Source: CALMBW01 sp963779645
GTDB lineage: Bacteria > Actinomycetota > CADDZG01 > WHSQ01
Direction: 5' to 3'
DNA length: 64,000 bases
NCBI GenBank assembly: GCA_963779645.1
Contig: CAVZYX010000005.1
Span: 1,550,001 to 1,614,000 of the forward strand
Positions 42,096-51,563 of this stretch are shown piece by piece. The notes under the pieces are model-generated. The model was not told the origin of the DNA. It saw nothing but the letters and a program-made list of their open reading frames with translations, and ran no database searches. Both the position numbers and the translations under genes were made by a program. The stretch's first letter is position 1. The number at the start of each line of letters is the position of its first letter.

Positions 42096-43567
42096 CAGAG
42101 GTCCTCGAACAGGCAGTCGTGAGGGTCTTTATCCGAGCGCAACCCTTTGAATGAGGGGGCACGCAACCTGCCGGCCGCCGTCAGTTCTCGGAACTCGACC
42201 TGAGCGACGAGTTGTGGTGCCACCCAGTGTGGGTCCCTCACTGGTTTTCCCCATCGGGGCCGATCCTTCTGGGGATCACTATCGAACGGGTTCTCATCGG
42301 TAGCTAGTTCTTCGAGTTGTTTCATCAGATCTCCGAGGGCCTTTTCGGTGAAGCCGGTGCCGACCGACCCGATGAAGCGCAATGCACTGCCTTCGTAGGC
42401 ACCAACCAAGAGCGCTCCGAAGTGTTTGCTGCGGTTGCCTTCGCCGGGTGTCCACCCTCCGATCACGACATCGGTTGTGTGCGTCGTCTTTATCTTCAGC
42501 CAGTCCTTACTGCGCTTGCCGGGCCGGTAGGGGGAGGCCGCACGTTTCGCAACGATGCCCTCGAGGCTCTGCGCTTTCGTTGCCTCGTAGAGGAGACAAC
42601 CTTCCGTCTCAACGACCGGGGAAACCGAGACGTAGTCAGTGGGGACGAATAGATCGTCGAGCAGCGCCTTCCGTTCCTCGAGCGGAACATCGATCAGAGA
42701 CCTGCCATCGAGGTAGAGGAGATCGAAAGCGATGTAAGTAACGGGGCATTCGATCATCGCTCTCTTGATGTCTCGCTCGTTAGCGAGGTTGATACGGCTC
42801 TGAAGTTTCTCGAAAGACGGGCGGCCCTGGGCCATGGCGACGATCTCACCATCGATCATCGCCTCGAAGGCCACCGTTCGTTCGTGGAGCTTGCCGAGCT
42901 CGGGGTAGGTCTTTGTGATGTCGTTGTGGTTGCGAGAGGTCAGCGCCGTCTGGCCGGTGCAAGTTGCGACCGCGCGCACCCCGTCCCACTTGGGTTCGAA
43001 GAGCCACCCTTCTTTGTCGAAAGGTTCCTCGAGAAGCGTTGCCATCATGGGCGCGATCTGGGGGAGTGGTTCCATCTCTCGCAGGTTCTCGCGCAGGAAG
43101 ACCAACCAGTTGTTCTCGTTGTTGTCCATCTTCGCTTGTACCAGGTGCCAGGTACCGATCAACCGCGATCCATTGAGCTTGATGGTGAGCTTCTCGGGTT
43201 CCTGCTCGGTGACCTCATAGGTGCCGGAGTCGAATATGCGAACCTCGCCGGCGCCGTATTGACCCGCAGGGATCGTCCCCTCGAACTCCCCATAGGAGAA
43301 GGGGTGGTCTTCAACGTGAACAGCTAGATGCCGCTCGCCTTTGTTCTGCGGGAGATTCTTCGGAACAGCGAAGGACACGAGCACGGGAGTGTCGCCGTTG
43401 AACATCTCCAATCGGAGGTCGAAATGAAGACGAGTGGCGTGATGTTGGTGGACCATGAACGTCGTGCCGGGACGTGCTGTCGTCGGGTCGACGTTGCCTT
43501 TGACCTCAGGGGACGGTTCGGGAGTAGCGTCGAAGCTCCGTTTGTCTGCGTAGTCCTTGGCCTTCAT
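42095..43567 (-). CDS. ligD: LigD-type ATP-dependent DNA ligase with 3'-phosphoesterase domain
   Basis: The 490-residue protein is the PE plus ligase part of LigD. Residues 30-150 are the 3'-phosphoesterase: FMVHQHHATRLHFDLRLE and EDHPFSYGEFEGTIP. The ligase follows with the adenylated Lys193 in EPKWDGVRA, then IDGEIV, LLYLDGRSL, LEGIVAKR and KDWLKIKT, and an OB-fold C-terminus. It seals breaks in non-homologous end joining. The polymerase part is a separate gene two positions upstream (44306). No Ku gene is in the window. Overlaps DUF72 upstream by 4 bp. Confidence 0.92.
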   Translation of the reverse strand: MKAKDYADKRSFDATPEPSPEVKGNVDPTTARPGTTFMVHQHHATRLHFDLRLEMFNGDTPVLVSFAVPKNLPQNKGERHLAVHVEDHPFSYGEFEGTIPAGQYGAGEVRIFDSGTYEVTEQEPEKLTIKLNGSRLIGTWHLVQAKMDNNENNWLVFLRENLREMEPLPQIAPMMATLLEEPFDKEGWLFEPKWDGVRAVATCTGQTALTSRNHNDITKTYPELGKLHERTVAFEAMIDGEIVAMAQGRPSFEKLQSRINLANERDIKRAMIECPVTYIAFDLLYLDGRSLIDVPLEERKALLDDLFVPTDYVSVSPVVETEGCLLYEATKAQSLEGIVAKRAASPYRPGKRSKDWLKIKTTHTTDVVIGGWTPGEGNRSKHFGALLVGAYEGSALRFIGSVGTGFTEKALGDLMKQLEELATDENPFDSDPQKDRPRWGKPVRDPHWVAPQLVAQVEFRELTAAGRLRAPSFKGLRSDKDPHDCLFEDL

Positions 43568-44286
43568 CGCGTCTCGTCGACCAACCAGCGCGCTAGTCCG
43601 ATGCCTCCGTAAGGGTCGCCCGCGGGGATGCCCTCGTGTTTCGTGAACGCGAACACATCACGCTCTTCAGCGGTCTTCCGAAGAAGGCTCAGCCATCCTT
43701 GGCGAGCTTCCTCGGTGTAGCGCTCGGCCCTCATACGGACGTAGGCGATGGGCCCCGGTGGGAATGCATCGGGAACTTCGCCCTTGGTCTCGCCGATGCA
43801 GACCGTCCCTCCAGCCGCAGCGATAGCTTGCCGAACATCGTCGTTCTCCCAAGACTCGTCCCTGAACTCGACGGCGAATGGCGGCTGACCCTGTAGTGCT
43901 TCGAGGAAGCCGGCAAGGTCCTCGTCATTACGTTTCCTGTAGGGAGGGAACTGCCAGAGGACAACCCCGAGTCTGTCCCCGAGTCCTTTCACCGAGTTCA
44001 GGAAGGCATCGAAGAATGGCCGCTTCTCTTCGTCGGGAGACATCCGTTTCGAGTGCGTAAGACCTTGGTGAGCTTTCGTGGAGAACCTGAAACTTTCGGG
44101 GACGGTGTTCCGCCACTTCTCGATCGTTTCCGGCGACTGCATGCGACGAAACGTCGCGTTGATCTCGCACGCAGTCAAAGTGCTGCCGTAGTACTCGAGG
44201 AAAGCGCGTTGAGGGATGTCTTGCGGATAGAAGTCGGGTTTCCATTCCTTGTACGCCCAACCTGAGGTGCCTAGATAGAGACTCAT
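43564..44286 (-). CDS. DUF72 (YecE-like) family protein
   Basis: The 240-residue protein starts with LYLGTSGWAYKEWKPDFYP and has TFRRMQSPETIEKWRN, FSTKAHQGLTH, VVLWQFPPYRK and FAVEFRDESWE, all DUF72 blocks. The fold is a TIM barrel; the biochemical role is unknown, though proximity to DNA repair genes is frequent, as here between the LigD polymerase and ligase genes. Confidence 0.88.
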   Translation of the reverse strand: MSLYLGTSGWAYKEWKPDFYPQDIPQRAFLEYYGSTLTACEINATFRRMQSPETIEKWRNTVPESFRFSTKAHQGLTHSKRMSPDEEKRPFFDAFLNSVKGLGDRLGVVLWQFPPYRKRNDEDLAGFLEALQGQPPFAVEFRDESWENDDVRQAIAAAGGTVCIGETKGEVPDAFPPGPIAYVRMRAERYTEEARQGWLSLLRKTAEERDVFAFTKHEGIPAGDPYGGIGLARWLVDETR

Positions 44287-44305
44287 TCCACAAGCTTAGG
44301 TTGGC

Positions 44306-45310
44306 TCAACGTTTCACGGTGCGGGCATTCCCGCTGATCTTGAAGGCGGTCACTACGGGCTCAAGTTCTTTCATGGCGCTATCCAGGTTCTGACCCGGCC
44401 CCTCAGCGACCGGCAGGAACAGATCCCCCACGACGGTCAACCGTTCAAAGATCGTGGCCATCGTGTGGTCCTTGGGGTGGACAGTGTCCAGCTCGTCCCA
44501 GTCGAACGGTGTTGAAACGCTTCCTTCAGGTTCCGGCCGAACCGAATAGGCAGCGGCGATGTTGGCGCCCTGACGGTTCATGTTCACGTCGAGGTAGATC
44601 GCCTTGGGTCTCCTCGCGACCTCCCACTCGAGGGTGGTGGCCTCTTTGTCTGCCTGATTCACGAGGGCAGAAACTGCGCCGACGAAACGCCTCACTTCGA
44701 CGTAGTCCTGCGAGCCATCGAGCGGGACCATGATCTGCATCCCGGTGGCTCCGGACGTCTTCGGGTGCGACTTGACCCCAAGCTGGTCCAGCACGACCTT
44801 CACCAAGCCGGCCACGTACTGAACCTGGTCCCAAGGCGCACCGTGCATCGGATCCAGATCGAAGAAGGCATACGTCGGATGTTCTTGATCGTTCCCTTTG
44901 GCGTGCAGGGGATGGAACTCGATACACCCGAGGTTGGCCAGCCACATCATGTCCGCGACATCCGTCACGGTCATGTAGTTGATCGTCTTACCTTCGGACC
45001 TCACCGGGATCGTTTCGATCCAATCAGGTTTGTAGCTCGGAGCGTTCTTCTCGTAGAAGAACCCGCCGTGGATGCCTTCGGGCATCCGCTTTAGCGTCAA
45101 CGGTCGATCCCATAGATGGGGGAGCATCGTGGGGGAGATGTTGAAGTAGTACGTGATCAGGTCCCCCTTCGTGTAGCCCTTTTCGGGGAAGTAGATCTTG
45201 TCGAGGTTGGACAGCCGCAGTTCCTTATCTCCGGACCGGGCGTGCCAGTGCTCCCCTTTCTTCACGAGAGGGAGCTCAACAGGGAAATCGATGGTTGTGA
45301 TCTTTTCCAT
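44306..45310 (-). CDS. ligD: LigD-type NHEJ polymerase domain protein
   Basis: The 334-residue protein is a stand-alone archaeo-eukaryotic-primase-type polymerase of the LigD family: LSNLDKIYFPEKGYTKGDLI at the start, PLTLKRMPEGI, GCIEFHPLHAK, FFDLDPMHGAPW with the catalytic Asp-x-Asp, KTSGATGMQIMVPL and PKAIYLDVNMNRQGANIAA. It fills or extends ends during end joining. It is the first gene of the operon pol - DUF72 - ligase - methyltransferase. Confidence 0.93.
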   Translation of the reverse strand: MEKITTIDFPVELPLVKKGEHWHARSGDKELRLSNLDKIYFPEKGYTKGDLITYYFNISPTMLPHLWDRPLTLKRMPEGIHGGFFYEKNAPSYKPDWIETIPVRSEGKTINYMTVTDVADMMWLANLGCIEFHPLHAKGNDQEHPTYAFFDLDPMHGAPWDQVQYVAGLVKVVLDQLGVKSHPKTSGATGMQIMVPLDGSQDYVEVRRFVGAVSALVNQADKEATTLEWEVARRPKAIYLDVNMNRQGANIAAAYSVRPEPEGSVSTPFDWDELDTVHPKDHTMATIFERLTVVGDLFLPVAEGPGQNLDSAMKELEPVVTAFKISGNARTVKR

Positions 45311-45335
45311 CTCGGGTAGAGATAACCACAGGACG

Positions 45336-45365
45336 AAAAAGCCCCCGGTTCTCCCGGGGGCTTTT
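45336..45365 (-). terminator. Intrinsic terminator after the aquaporin gene
   Basis: The stem AAAAGCCCCCGG / CCGGGGGCTTTT (arms 45337-45348 and 45354-45365) with a short loop and A/T-rich flanks lies 15 bp past the aquaporin stop. It separates that gene from the LigD operon and could work on both strands. Confidence 0.88.
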
Positions 45366-45379
45366 CCAACTAGTCCTTG

Positions 45380-46378
45380 CTAATGGGAATGGTCGTGATC
45401 CGCTCCACCTTCGTGATCGTGAGGGTGGCTGTGAAGTTCCCCATCGTGAGAATGAACGTGGCTCTCGCTCGCATCATGTGAATGCTCGGCCTCATCCGCA
45501 GCTGCGGACCCTGTAGCGGCCCCCGGTCGTGGAGCGGGGGATACCTGTTCTAACCCGGTCACACTTTCGTAGACGAGCGCGGCCGCGGCGGCTCCTATCA
45601 AAGGCCCGGCCGCATAGATGATCAAGTCATCCCACGGGATCTCCGGAGCCGTGTCGTAGAACAGCGAAGCGACGAAGGGGCCAAGGCTCCTCGCGAAGTT
45701 GGCCGATCCGCCGGTTGCTGCGGCTGTTACTACGATCCCTGCAGCCAGGGCCAGTCCGATACCGATGCCGGAGAAGCCCTTCGGAGCGCGTGGGTCGACT
45801 GCGACGGCCATCACCGCGGTCACCAGAAGGAAAGCGATGAAGGCTTCAGCGAGTAGCGCTTGAGCTTGATTGACTCCGTCCGCGATCGTCGTAGCTCCGA
45901 AGAGGTAAGTGGTTCCGTTCACATCTCCCCGGCCATAGATACCGGCGATGACGAAGGCACCTGCGATCGCGCCCAGACACTGAACGACCCAATAGGGACC
46001 GAGCTCGCTCCACTTGAAGCGGCGAGAGACAGCAAGTGCAAAGGTCACTGCCGGATTGAAGTGGGCGCCCGAGATACCGCCCAGCGCGTAGACGAGGATC
46101 GACAGAGCGAAAGCGAAGGTCAGAGCCACCGCAAGGATGTCCCCGAGGCCCGAGCTTCCGAGGAGTTCCCTGAAGACATCGGTCTGCCCCGGCTGACCAC
46201 CGAAGATCTCGTCAAGTCGGCCGATCCTCTCAAATGCATCCCGAGCAGGGACCAGCTTCAACATGGTCGCGGCCCCCGTGCCGGCGGCTACGAACAACAA
46301 CGTTCCTACGAATTCGGCGAGCAGCCTCCGTGGTAACGGGGCCTCTGCTGTTGCGGTGGCATCGTGGTCCTCTGCCAT
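45380..46378 (-). CDS. Aquaporin (MIP family) with a His-rich C-terminal tail
   Basis: The 332-residue channel has the MIP fold: AEFVGTLLFVAAGTGAAT, the first NPA box in GAHFNPAVTFALA, and a changed second box GGSANFARSLGP where NPA reads NFA. An unusual ~35-residue insert lies between helices 1 and 2 (PARDAFERIGRLDEIFGG). The last ~40 residues are rich in His, Asp and Glu (HSHDGELHSHPHDHEGG), a possible metal-binding tail. The selectivity, water or small solutes, cannot be told. A clear terminator follows; the acs gene lies 28 bp upstream on the same strand. Confidence 0.85.
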   Translation of the reverse strand: MAEDHDATATAEAPLPRRLLAEFVGTLLFVAAGTGAATMLKLVPARDAFERIGRLDEIFGGQPGQTDVFRELLGSSGLGDILAVALTFAFALSILVYALGGISGAHFNPAVTFALAVSRRFKWSELGPYWVVQCLGAIAGAFVIAGIYGRGDVNGTTYLFGATTIADGVNQAQALLAEAFIAFLLVTAVMAVAVDPRAPKGFSGIGIGLALAAGIVVTAAATGGSANFARSLGPFVASLFYDTAPEIPWDDLIIYAAGPLIGAAAAALVYESVTGLEQVSPAPRPGAATGSAAADEAEHSHDASESHVHSHDGELHSHPHDHEGGADHDHSH

Positions 46379-46406
46379 CTGACCTCCTCGTCTAGTTGCC
46401 GGACTG

Positions 46407-48374
46407 CTATTCAGGGTCCTTCAGAGTCTTTGCTTTCTCACGGATCTCTTCAAGGATCGGTGCATTCTGTAACGTTGTCACATCTCCGAGCTCGCGACCT
46501 GCAGCCACATCACGGAGCAGTCTTCGCATGATCTTCCCCGAGCGTGTCTTGGGCAGATCGTCGGTCAGGATTATCGACTGAGGCCTGGCTATCTTGCCGA
46601 TCACCTTCGCTACGTGGTCGCGGAGCTCGGACATAAGCGCCTCATCATTCTTCACCCCAGCTTTCGGCGTGACGAATGCGACGATGTGCTCGCCTTCCTT
46701 CGGGTCCCGTCGACCAACGACGGCGGCTTCGGCCACCGAATGATGATCCACGAGGGCTGACTCAACCTCGTACGTGGATATGCGATGACCTGCGACGTTC
46801 ATCACGTCATCTACCCGCCCAAGTAGCCAGTGATAACCGTCCTCATCGACCTTGCATCCGTCACCGGGGAAGTAGACCTTGTCTCCGTACTTCGTGAAGT
46901 AGGTATCCAGGTATCGCTGCTCGTCACCGAGGATCGTTCTGAACATGGAGGGATACGGCCGGGTTATCACTAGGTAGCCTCCGCCTCCCAGCCCCACCGA
47001 TTCCCCGGACTCGTCGAGCACGTCTACGAAAACCCCTGGATACGGTTTCGTCGCGGAGCCCGGCTTGAGTGTCGTGATCCCGGGTAGAGGAGCGATCCCG
47101 ATCGCGCCCGTCTCGGTTTGCCACCAGGTATCAACCACGGGCGTGCTTCCGCCACCGATGAACTCCTGGTACCAGATCCATGCTTCTGGATTGATCGGCT
47201 CACCCACAGATCCCAGGAGGCGAAGCGAACTCAGGTCGTGCTTGGCGGGGTATTCGGTGCCCCACTTCATGAAGGTTCGGATGGCGGTCGGCGCCGTGTA
47301 GAGGATCGTTACGCCGTACTCCTCGACGATGCTCCACCAACGATCCTTGTCGGGCCAATCGGGAGCACCTTCGTACAGGACCGACGTACAACCGTTGGCC
47401 AAGGGGCCGTAGACGATGTAACTGTGCCCCGTAACCCAACCGATGTCGGCCGCGCACCAGAAAACGTCAGAGGCGGCTTTGATGTCGAAGATGTTGTTGT
47501 GCGTCGATGACACCCCGGTGAGGTAGCCGCCGGTGGTGTGAACGATCCCCTTCGGCTTACCGGTGGTTCCCGACGTGTAGAGGATGTACAGCATGTCCTC
47601 GGCGTCCATCACCTCAGGCTCGCAGTCGGATGCTTTGTCCTTGATGAGTTCTTGGTAATCGATGTCCCGGCCTTGAACCCGCGCCACGTCTTCGCCCGTG
47701 CGCGCCACCACCACAACCTTTTCGATCGTAGGAGTTCCCTCCAGGGCGGCGTCGGCATTCTCTTTCAAGGGAACAACCTGGCCGCGGCGATATCCGCCAT
47801 CCGCGGTGATCAGCACCTTGCATCCGGCATCGTTGATGCGGTCGCGGAGAGACTCCGAAGAGAACCCTCCGAAGACGACCGAATGTGCCGCACCTATCCG
47901 CGCACAAGCCAGCATCGCCATCGGTAGTTCCGGGATCATCGGGAGATAGATCGCTACGCGGTCGCCCTTGGTGACACCAAGCTCCTTGAGGCCGTTAGCG
48001 AAGCGACAGACCTCTTCATGCAGCTCGGTGTAAGTGATGGTCCGTTTCTCACCCGGTTCGCCTATCCAGTGGTAGGCAACGCGTGTGCCCGTAGAGCGAG
48101 CGTGGCGATCGAGGCAGTTCACTGAAGCGTTCAGCTTTCCGCCCACGAACCACTTGTGGAAGGGGAAATCTCCCTCTCTTACCGTGTCCCACTTCTCGAA
48201 CCAATCGAGCCGTTCGGCTTGAGTTGCCCACCAGGCATCGGGATCGCGTTCTGCTTCTGCATAGATAGATGCATCGGAAACGTTCGCTTCCGCGGCGAAT
48301 TCGGCTGGTGGAGGAAACGTTCTGCGCTCTGAAAGGAGCGCTTCGATCGTCTGTTCGACGTCGCCAGAACTCAT
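46407..48374 (-). CDS. acs: Acetyl-CoA synthetase
   Basis: The protein (655 residues from ATG 48374) is a full AMP-forming acetyl-CoA synthetase: DAWWATQAERLDWFEKWD at the start, YTSGTTGKPKGIVHTTGGY near residue 268, WWQTETGAIG near 415, GHRISTYEVESALV near 530 and PKTRSGKIMRRLL near 613, whose Lys is the usual acetylation control site. It activates acetate to acetyl-CoA in the cytoplasm. The mogA gene lies 10 bp upstream. Confidence 0.95.
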   Translation of the reverse strand: MSSGDVEQTIEALLSERRTFPPPAEFAAEANVSDASIYAEAERDPDAWWATQAERLDWFEKWDTVREGDFPFHKWFVGGKLNASVNCLDRHARSTGTRVAYHWIGEPGEKRTITYTELHEEVCRFANGLKELGVTKGDRVAIYLPMIPELPMAMLACARIGAAHSVVFGGFSSESLRDRINDAGCKVLITADGGYRRGQVVPLKENADAALEGTPTIEKVVVVARTGEDVARVQGRDIDYQELIKDKASDCEPEVMDAEDMLYILYTSGTTGKPKGIVHTTGGYLTGVSSTHNNIFDIKAASDVFWCAADIGWVTGHSYIVYGPLANGCTSVLYEGAPDWPDKDRWWSIVEEYGVTILYTAPTAIRTFMKWGTEYPAKHDLSSLRLLGSVGEPINPEAWIWYQEFIGGGSTPVVDTWWQTETGAIGIAPLPGITTLKPGSATKPYPGVFVDVLDESGESVGLGGGGYLVITRPYPSMFRTILGDEQRYLDTYFTKYGDKVYFPGDGCKVDEDGYHWLLGRVDDVMNVAGHRISTYEVESALVDHHSVAEAAVVGRRDPKEGEHIVAFVTPKAGVKNDEALMSELRDHVAKVIGKIARPQSIILTDDLPKTRSGKIMRRLLRDVAAGRELGDVTTLQNAPILEEIREKAKTLKDPE

Positions 48375-48384
48375 GCAGGGAAAC

Positions 48385-48894
48385 TTACTCGTTCGTGGCC
48401 CTGCGGGTCCCTTCATCGTGAGCCGTGTTGCCGACCATCGTGTCCAGAGCGTGGTGGAGTACCGGGAGCAGGGCTTCTAGATTCTCCTTGACCCCCTTCG
48501 GGCTGCCCGGAAGGTTGACGATCAGGGTGTTGCGTAGGGTCCCGGCAACCCCACGGGAAAGGGCAGCCAAAGGGGTTTTGGATATCCCTTCAGCCCTCAT
48601 GAGTTCTGCCAGGCCGGGCGCTTCGCGCTCGACAACCGTCCGGGTGGCCTCGGGTGTGATGTCTCGGGGGCCGAAACCGGTTCCGCCGGTGGTCACGATG
48701 AGATTGACACCGTTCGTGGCGAGTTCACGGAGAAGAGAGACGATCGCGTCGTAGTCATCGGCGACGACGCACTTGCGTCCGATCTGGTAACCGTGCATGC
48801 GCAGCAGCTTTTCGGCCACACTCCCTGATTCATCGGAGCGAGCACCTTGGTGGACCGAATCGCTAACTGTGACTACGACGACTGAGAAGTTCAT
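48385..48894 (-). CDS. mogA: Molybdopterin adenylyltransferase-like protein (MogA/MoaB)
   Basis: From ATG 48894 the product has 169 residues with the molybdopterin-binding fold: VVVTVSDSVHQGAR, IVTTGGTGFGPRDITPEAT and LRNTLIVNLPGSPKGVKENL. It adenylates molybdopterin or inserts molybdenum during cofactor synthesis. An in-frame start at 48945 would overlap the amidase gene. It sits between the amidase and acs genes, a few kb from moaE and moaA, and could serve the sulfite-oxidase-like enzyme at 30348. Confidence 0.87.
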   Translation of the reverse strand: MNFSVVVVTVSDSVHQGARSDESGSVAEKLLRMHGYQIGRKCVVADDYDAIVSLLRELATNGVNLIVTTGGTGFGPRDITPEATRTVVEREAPGLAELMRAEGISKTPLAALSRGVAGTLRNTLIVNLPGSPKGVKENLEALLPVLHHALDTMVGNTAHDEGTRRATNE

Positions 48895-48914
48895 CCCAGT
48901 CTGTTCTACGGAAG

Positions 48915-50327
48915 TCACGCTGCCGGTGGATGCCTGTCGATCCAAGGTCGCGCCTCCTCAAGCTGTGCCGACAATCGGATCAAGAGATCGTCACGGAAAG
49001 GAGCACCGACCAGCTGGATTCCGATCGGCAGATCGTCGGAGTTCCAGTGGAGCGGTACCGACACGGCAGGCTGACCCGTCACGTTCAAAGGAGGAGTGAA
49101 GGGGATGAAGAGCCCCGACCTAACCAGCGCCATGAAGGGGTCGTCGTCGGAGAACACCCACCCGACATCGACCGGCGGCAGCGCGAGCGTGGGGGTCAGC
49201 AAGATATCGAACTCGTCCCACCATGTGACGAGCTGTCGTGTCCACTGATGCATGGCAAGCAACGCCTGCATGTGGGCGATGCTGTCTATGTCGCGCGCCC
49301 CTTCGATCAACATCTTGTTGTGAGGCTCGAGCTGGTCGTGCGGAAGAAAGTCAAGGAGAGCCGTCCCTGTGGAGATCAACTGAACGAACTGAGGCTGTAG
49401 ACCTTCGTTCACCCAACCGTCGGGCTCCGCCTGTTCTACCGAATGACCCAGTGACTCCAAGAGAGCAGCCGCTTCATCCATCGCGGTGACGCAATCGGGA
49501 TGCACGTCGATCGAATTGGGACTCTTGGTCGTGAACCCAACGCGCAACTTCCCAGGGTCGGCTCCGACCTCTTCGACGAAAGGCCGCGCCGGTGGAGGGG
49601 CCGTGTACGGGTCGCCGGTCATGTAGCCCTGCATCACGTCGAGAAGCGCGGCCGCGTCTTCAACGGTCCTGGCCAGCGGTCCCGAGGTGGAGAAACCGTG
49701 CCAGTACTCGCCGAGGCGAGGACCTGCTGATATGCGTCCCCGGGAAGGCTTGATCCCGAAGACGCCGCAACACGAAGCGGGGATGCGTACGGAACCCCCA
49801 CCATCGGATCCTTGAGCAACGGGCGCGAGTCCGGCGGCTACCGAACACGCAGCTCCACCGCTGGAGCCGCCGGCGGTCTTGTTCGTGTCCCACGGATTCC
49901 GGCATGGACCGTTGAGGATCGATTCGGTCATGGGGACGCTGCCGAATTCCGAAGTGTTCGTCTTGCCGATGACGATCGCGCCGGCCTCTTTGATCTTCGT
50001 CACGACGTAGTCGTCCGTTTCGGGCACGTATTCGGCTAAAGCGCGCGACGACAAGGTCGTCTTGATGCCGGCAGTCTCGAAGAGGTCCTTGATCGGTATC
50101 GGAACACCATGGAAGGATCCGAGCTCGCCGCCTTTTGTTACGGCGGCTTCAGCTTCCTTGGCTTGGGCCATCGCTTGATCCGCAACGACGGTCACGTAGG
50201 AATTGAGGGTGTCGTCGAATTTCTCGATCCTCTGAAGGTAGTGGTCAACGAGTTCTACCGGCGACAGTTCTTTGCTGCTGATCATGCGCGCCAGGGTTAC
50301 CGCCGGTGTGAATGCGAGTTCGCTCAC
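48915..50327 (-). CDS. Amidase (amidase signature family)
   Basis: The 470-residue protein has the Ser-cisSer-Lys catalytic set: Lys80 in GVPIPIKDLFETAGI, TAGGSSGGAACSVAAG and GSDGGGSVRIPASCCG. It is related to GatA but has no GatB or GatC beside it, so it is a stand-alone amide hydrolase. The N-terminus reads LARMISSKELSPVELVDHYL, typical of the family. It sits between nhaA (10 bp upstream) and mogA (20 bp downstream) on one strand, likely one transcript. Confidence 0.9.
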   Translation of the reverse strand: MSELAFTPAVTLARMISSKELSPVELVDHYLQRIEKFDDTLNSYVTVVADQAMAQAKEAEAAVTKGGELGSFHGVPIPIKDLFETAGIKTTLSSRALAEYVPETDDYVVTKIKEAGAIVIGKTNTSEFGSVPMTESILNGPCRNPWDTNKTAGGSSGGAACSVAAGLAPVAQGSDGGGSVRIPASCCGVFGIKPSRGRISAGPRLGEYWHGFSTSGPLARTVEDAAALLDVMQGYMTGDPYTAPPPARPFVEEVGADPGKLRVGFTTKSPNSIDVHPDCVTAMDEAAALLESLGHSVEQAEPDGWVNEGLQPQFVQLISTGTALLDFLPHDQLEPHNKMLIEGARDIDSIAHMQALLAMHQWTRQLVTWWDEFDILLTPTLALPPVDVGWVFSDDDPFMALVRSGLFIPFTPPLNVTGQPAVSVPLHWNSDDLPIGIQLVGAPFRDDLLIRLSAQLEEARPWIDRHPPAA

Positions 50328-50337
50328 GTCAAACCTC

Positions 50338-51483
50338 CTAGGACCGCCGCCCTGAGGCTAGCAGCACGATCCCGATCCCGGCCGCCACAAGGGACCCAGC
50401 CATGATCCCGATGGTCGCTTCATTCGCGATCTCGTTTTCACCGAAGGCGAGTGAGGAGATGAAAAGGGACACCGTGAAACCGATGCCCGCGAGAGCGGAT
50501 ACTCCCCAGAACATCCGCCAGTTCGAGTCGGCTGGGAGCGACATCGAAACGAAACGCGTTGCGATCCACACCGTTCCTCCCACCCCCAGGATCTTTCCGA
50601 CCGTTAGACCGGCAACGATGCCAAGAGTCACGGGCGACCCGAACGCATCTCCGATCGATCCCGAGTCGATACGGATCCCTGCGTTTGCGAGCGCGAATAG
50701 GGGGATGATGAGGTAGCTGGTCCATGTGTGCAGAGCGTTGCCGATACGTTCTGCCGGCCGAGAAGGCATCACCAGCCCCAGAGTTACTCCTGCGATCGTG
50801 GGGTGGATGCCTGCTTGTTGGATGCAGACCCAGAGGGCGATCCCGATGATGGACCAGGCCGATACTCGATCGACCCGTGATCTAAGCATCGCCCATGCGA
50901 ACAAGAGGCATGCCGTTGCCCCAGCCAACCAAACGAGCCGCAGATCTTCTGAATAGAAGACCGCGATCACGAGGATGGCTCCGATGTCGTCCGCGATCGC
51001 CAGGCTGAGAAGGAAGACTTTCAGCGCGTCTGGGATCCGCCGGGAGAAGAACGCCAGCACACCCACCGCGAACGCGATGTCGGTGGCCATCGGGATCCCC
51101 CAGCCGGCGGACCCTTCTCCTCCGGCATTGATGACGGCATAAAGGATGGCGGGTAGGACCATTCCACCGAGCGCTCCTAGTACCGGGAGCGCCGCAGCGC
51201 GCCGATCCCGGAGTTCGCCGTCTGTGATCTCTCGCTTTATCTCCAGGCCAACGACGAGGAAGAACAACGTCATCAGCGGGTCGTTTATCCAATGGCGGAT
51301 GTCGTAGGGGCCGAGGTCTACGCTCCAGAGGGTGCTATAGCTGTCCGACCATGGGGAGTTCGCCCATGCGATGGCGAGAACAGCACCGAGCATCAGGAGG
51401 ATGGCGCCGGACGTCTCGGTTGCTAAGAACCGCTGTAGAGCCGATCTGATCGGCCGCGATGAGCGGGACTTCTCTATCGACAT
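50338..51483 (-). CDS. nhaA: Na+/H+ antiporter NhaA
   Basis: From ATG 51483 the protein has 381 residues and the NhaA membrane fold: SGAILLMLGAVLAIAWANS, MTLFFLVVGLEIKREI, GWGIPMATDIAFAVG, and the ion-binding Asp pair in SLAIADDIGAILVIAVF. It expels Na+ or Li+ in exchange for protons and controls pH. The open frame extends 34 codons upstream without a proper start context, overlapping moaE. Confidence 0.93.
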   Translation of the reverse strand: MSIEKSRSSRPIRSALQRFLATETSGAILLMLGAVLAIAWANSPWSDSYSTLWSVDLGPYDIRHWINDPLMTLFFLVVGLEIKREITDGELRDRRAAALPVLGALGGMVLPAILYAVINAGGEGSAGWGIPMATDIAFAVGVLAFFSRRIPDALKVFLLSLAIADDIGAILVIAVFYSEDLRLVWLAGATACLLFAWAMLRSRVDRVSAWSIIGIALWVCIQQAGIHPTIAGVTLGLVMPSRPAERIGNALHTWTSYLIIPLFALANAGIRIDSGSIGDAFGSPVTLGIVAGLTVGKILGVGGTVWIATRFVSMSLPADSNWRMFWGVSALAGIGFTVSLFISSLAFGENEIANEATIGIMAGSLVAAGIGIVLLASGRRS

Positions 51484-51563
51484 CTGTCTCCTTTGGGAAC
51501 GAGGATTCCAGTGCCGACCAGACTTCCCGGCGCGCCGGGGCAAGGATAGACCTCTTTGAAGCC

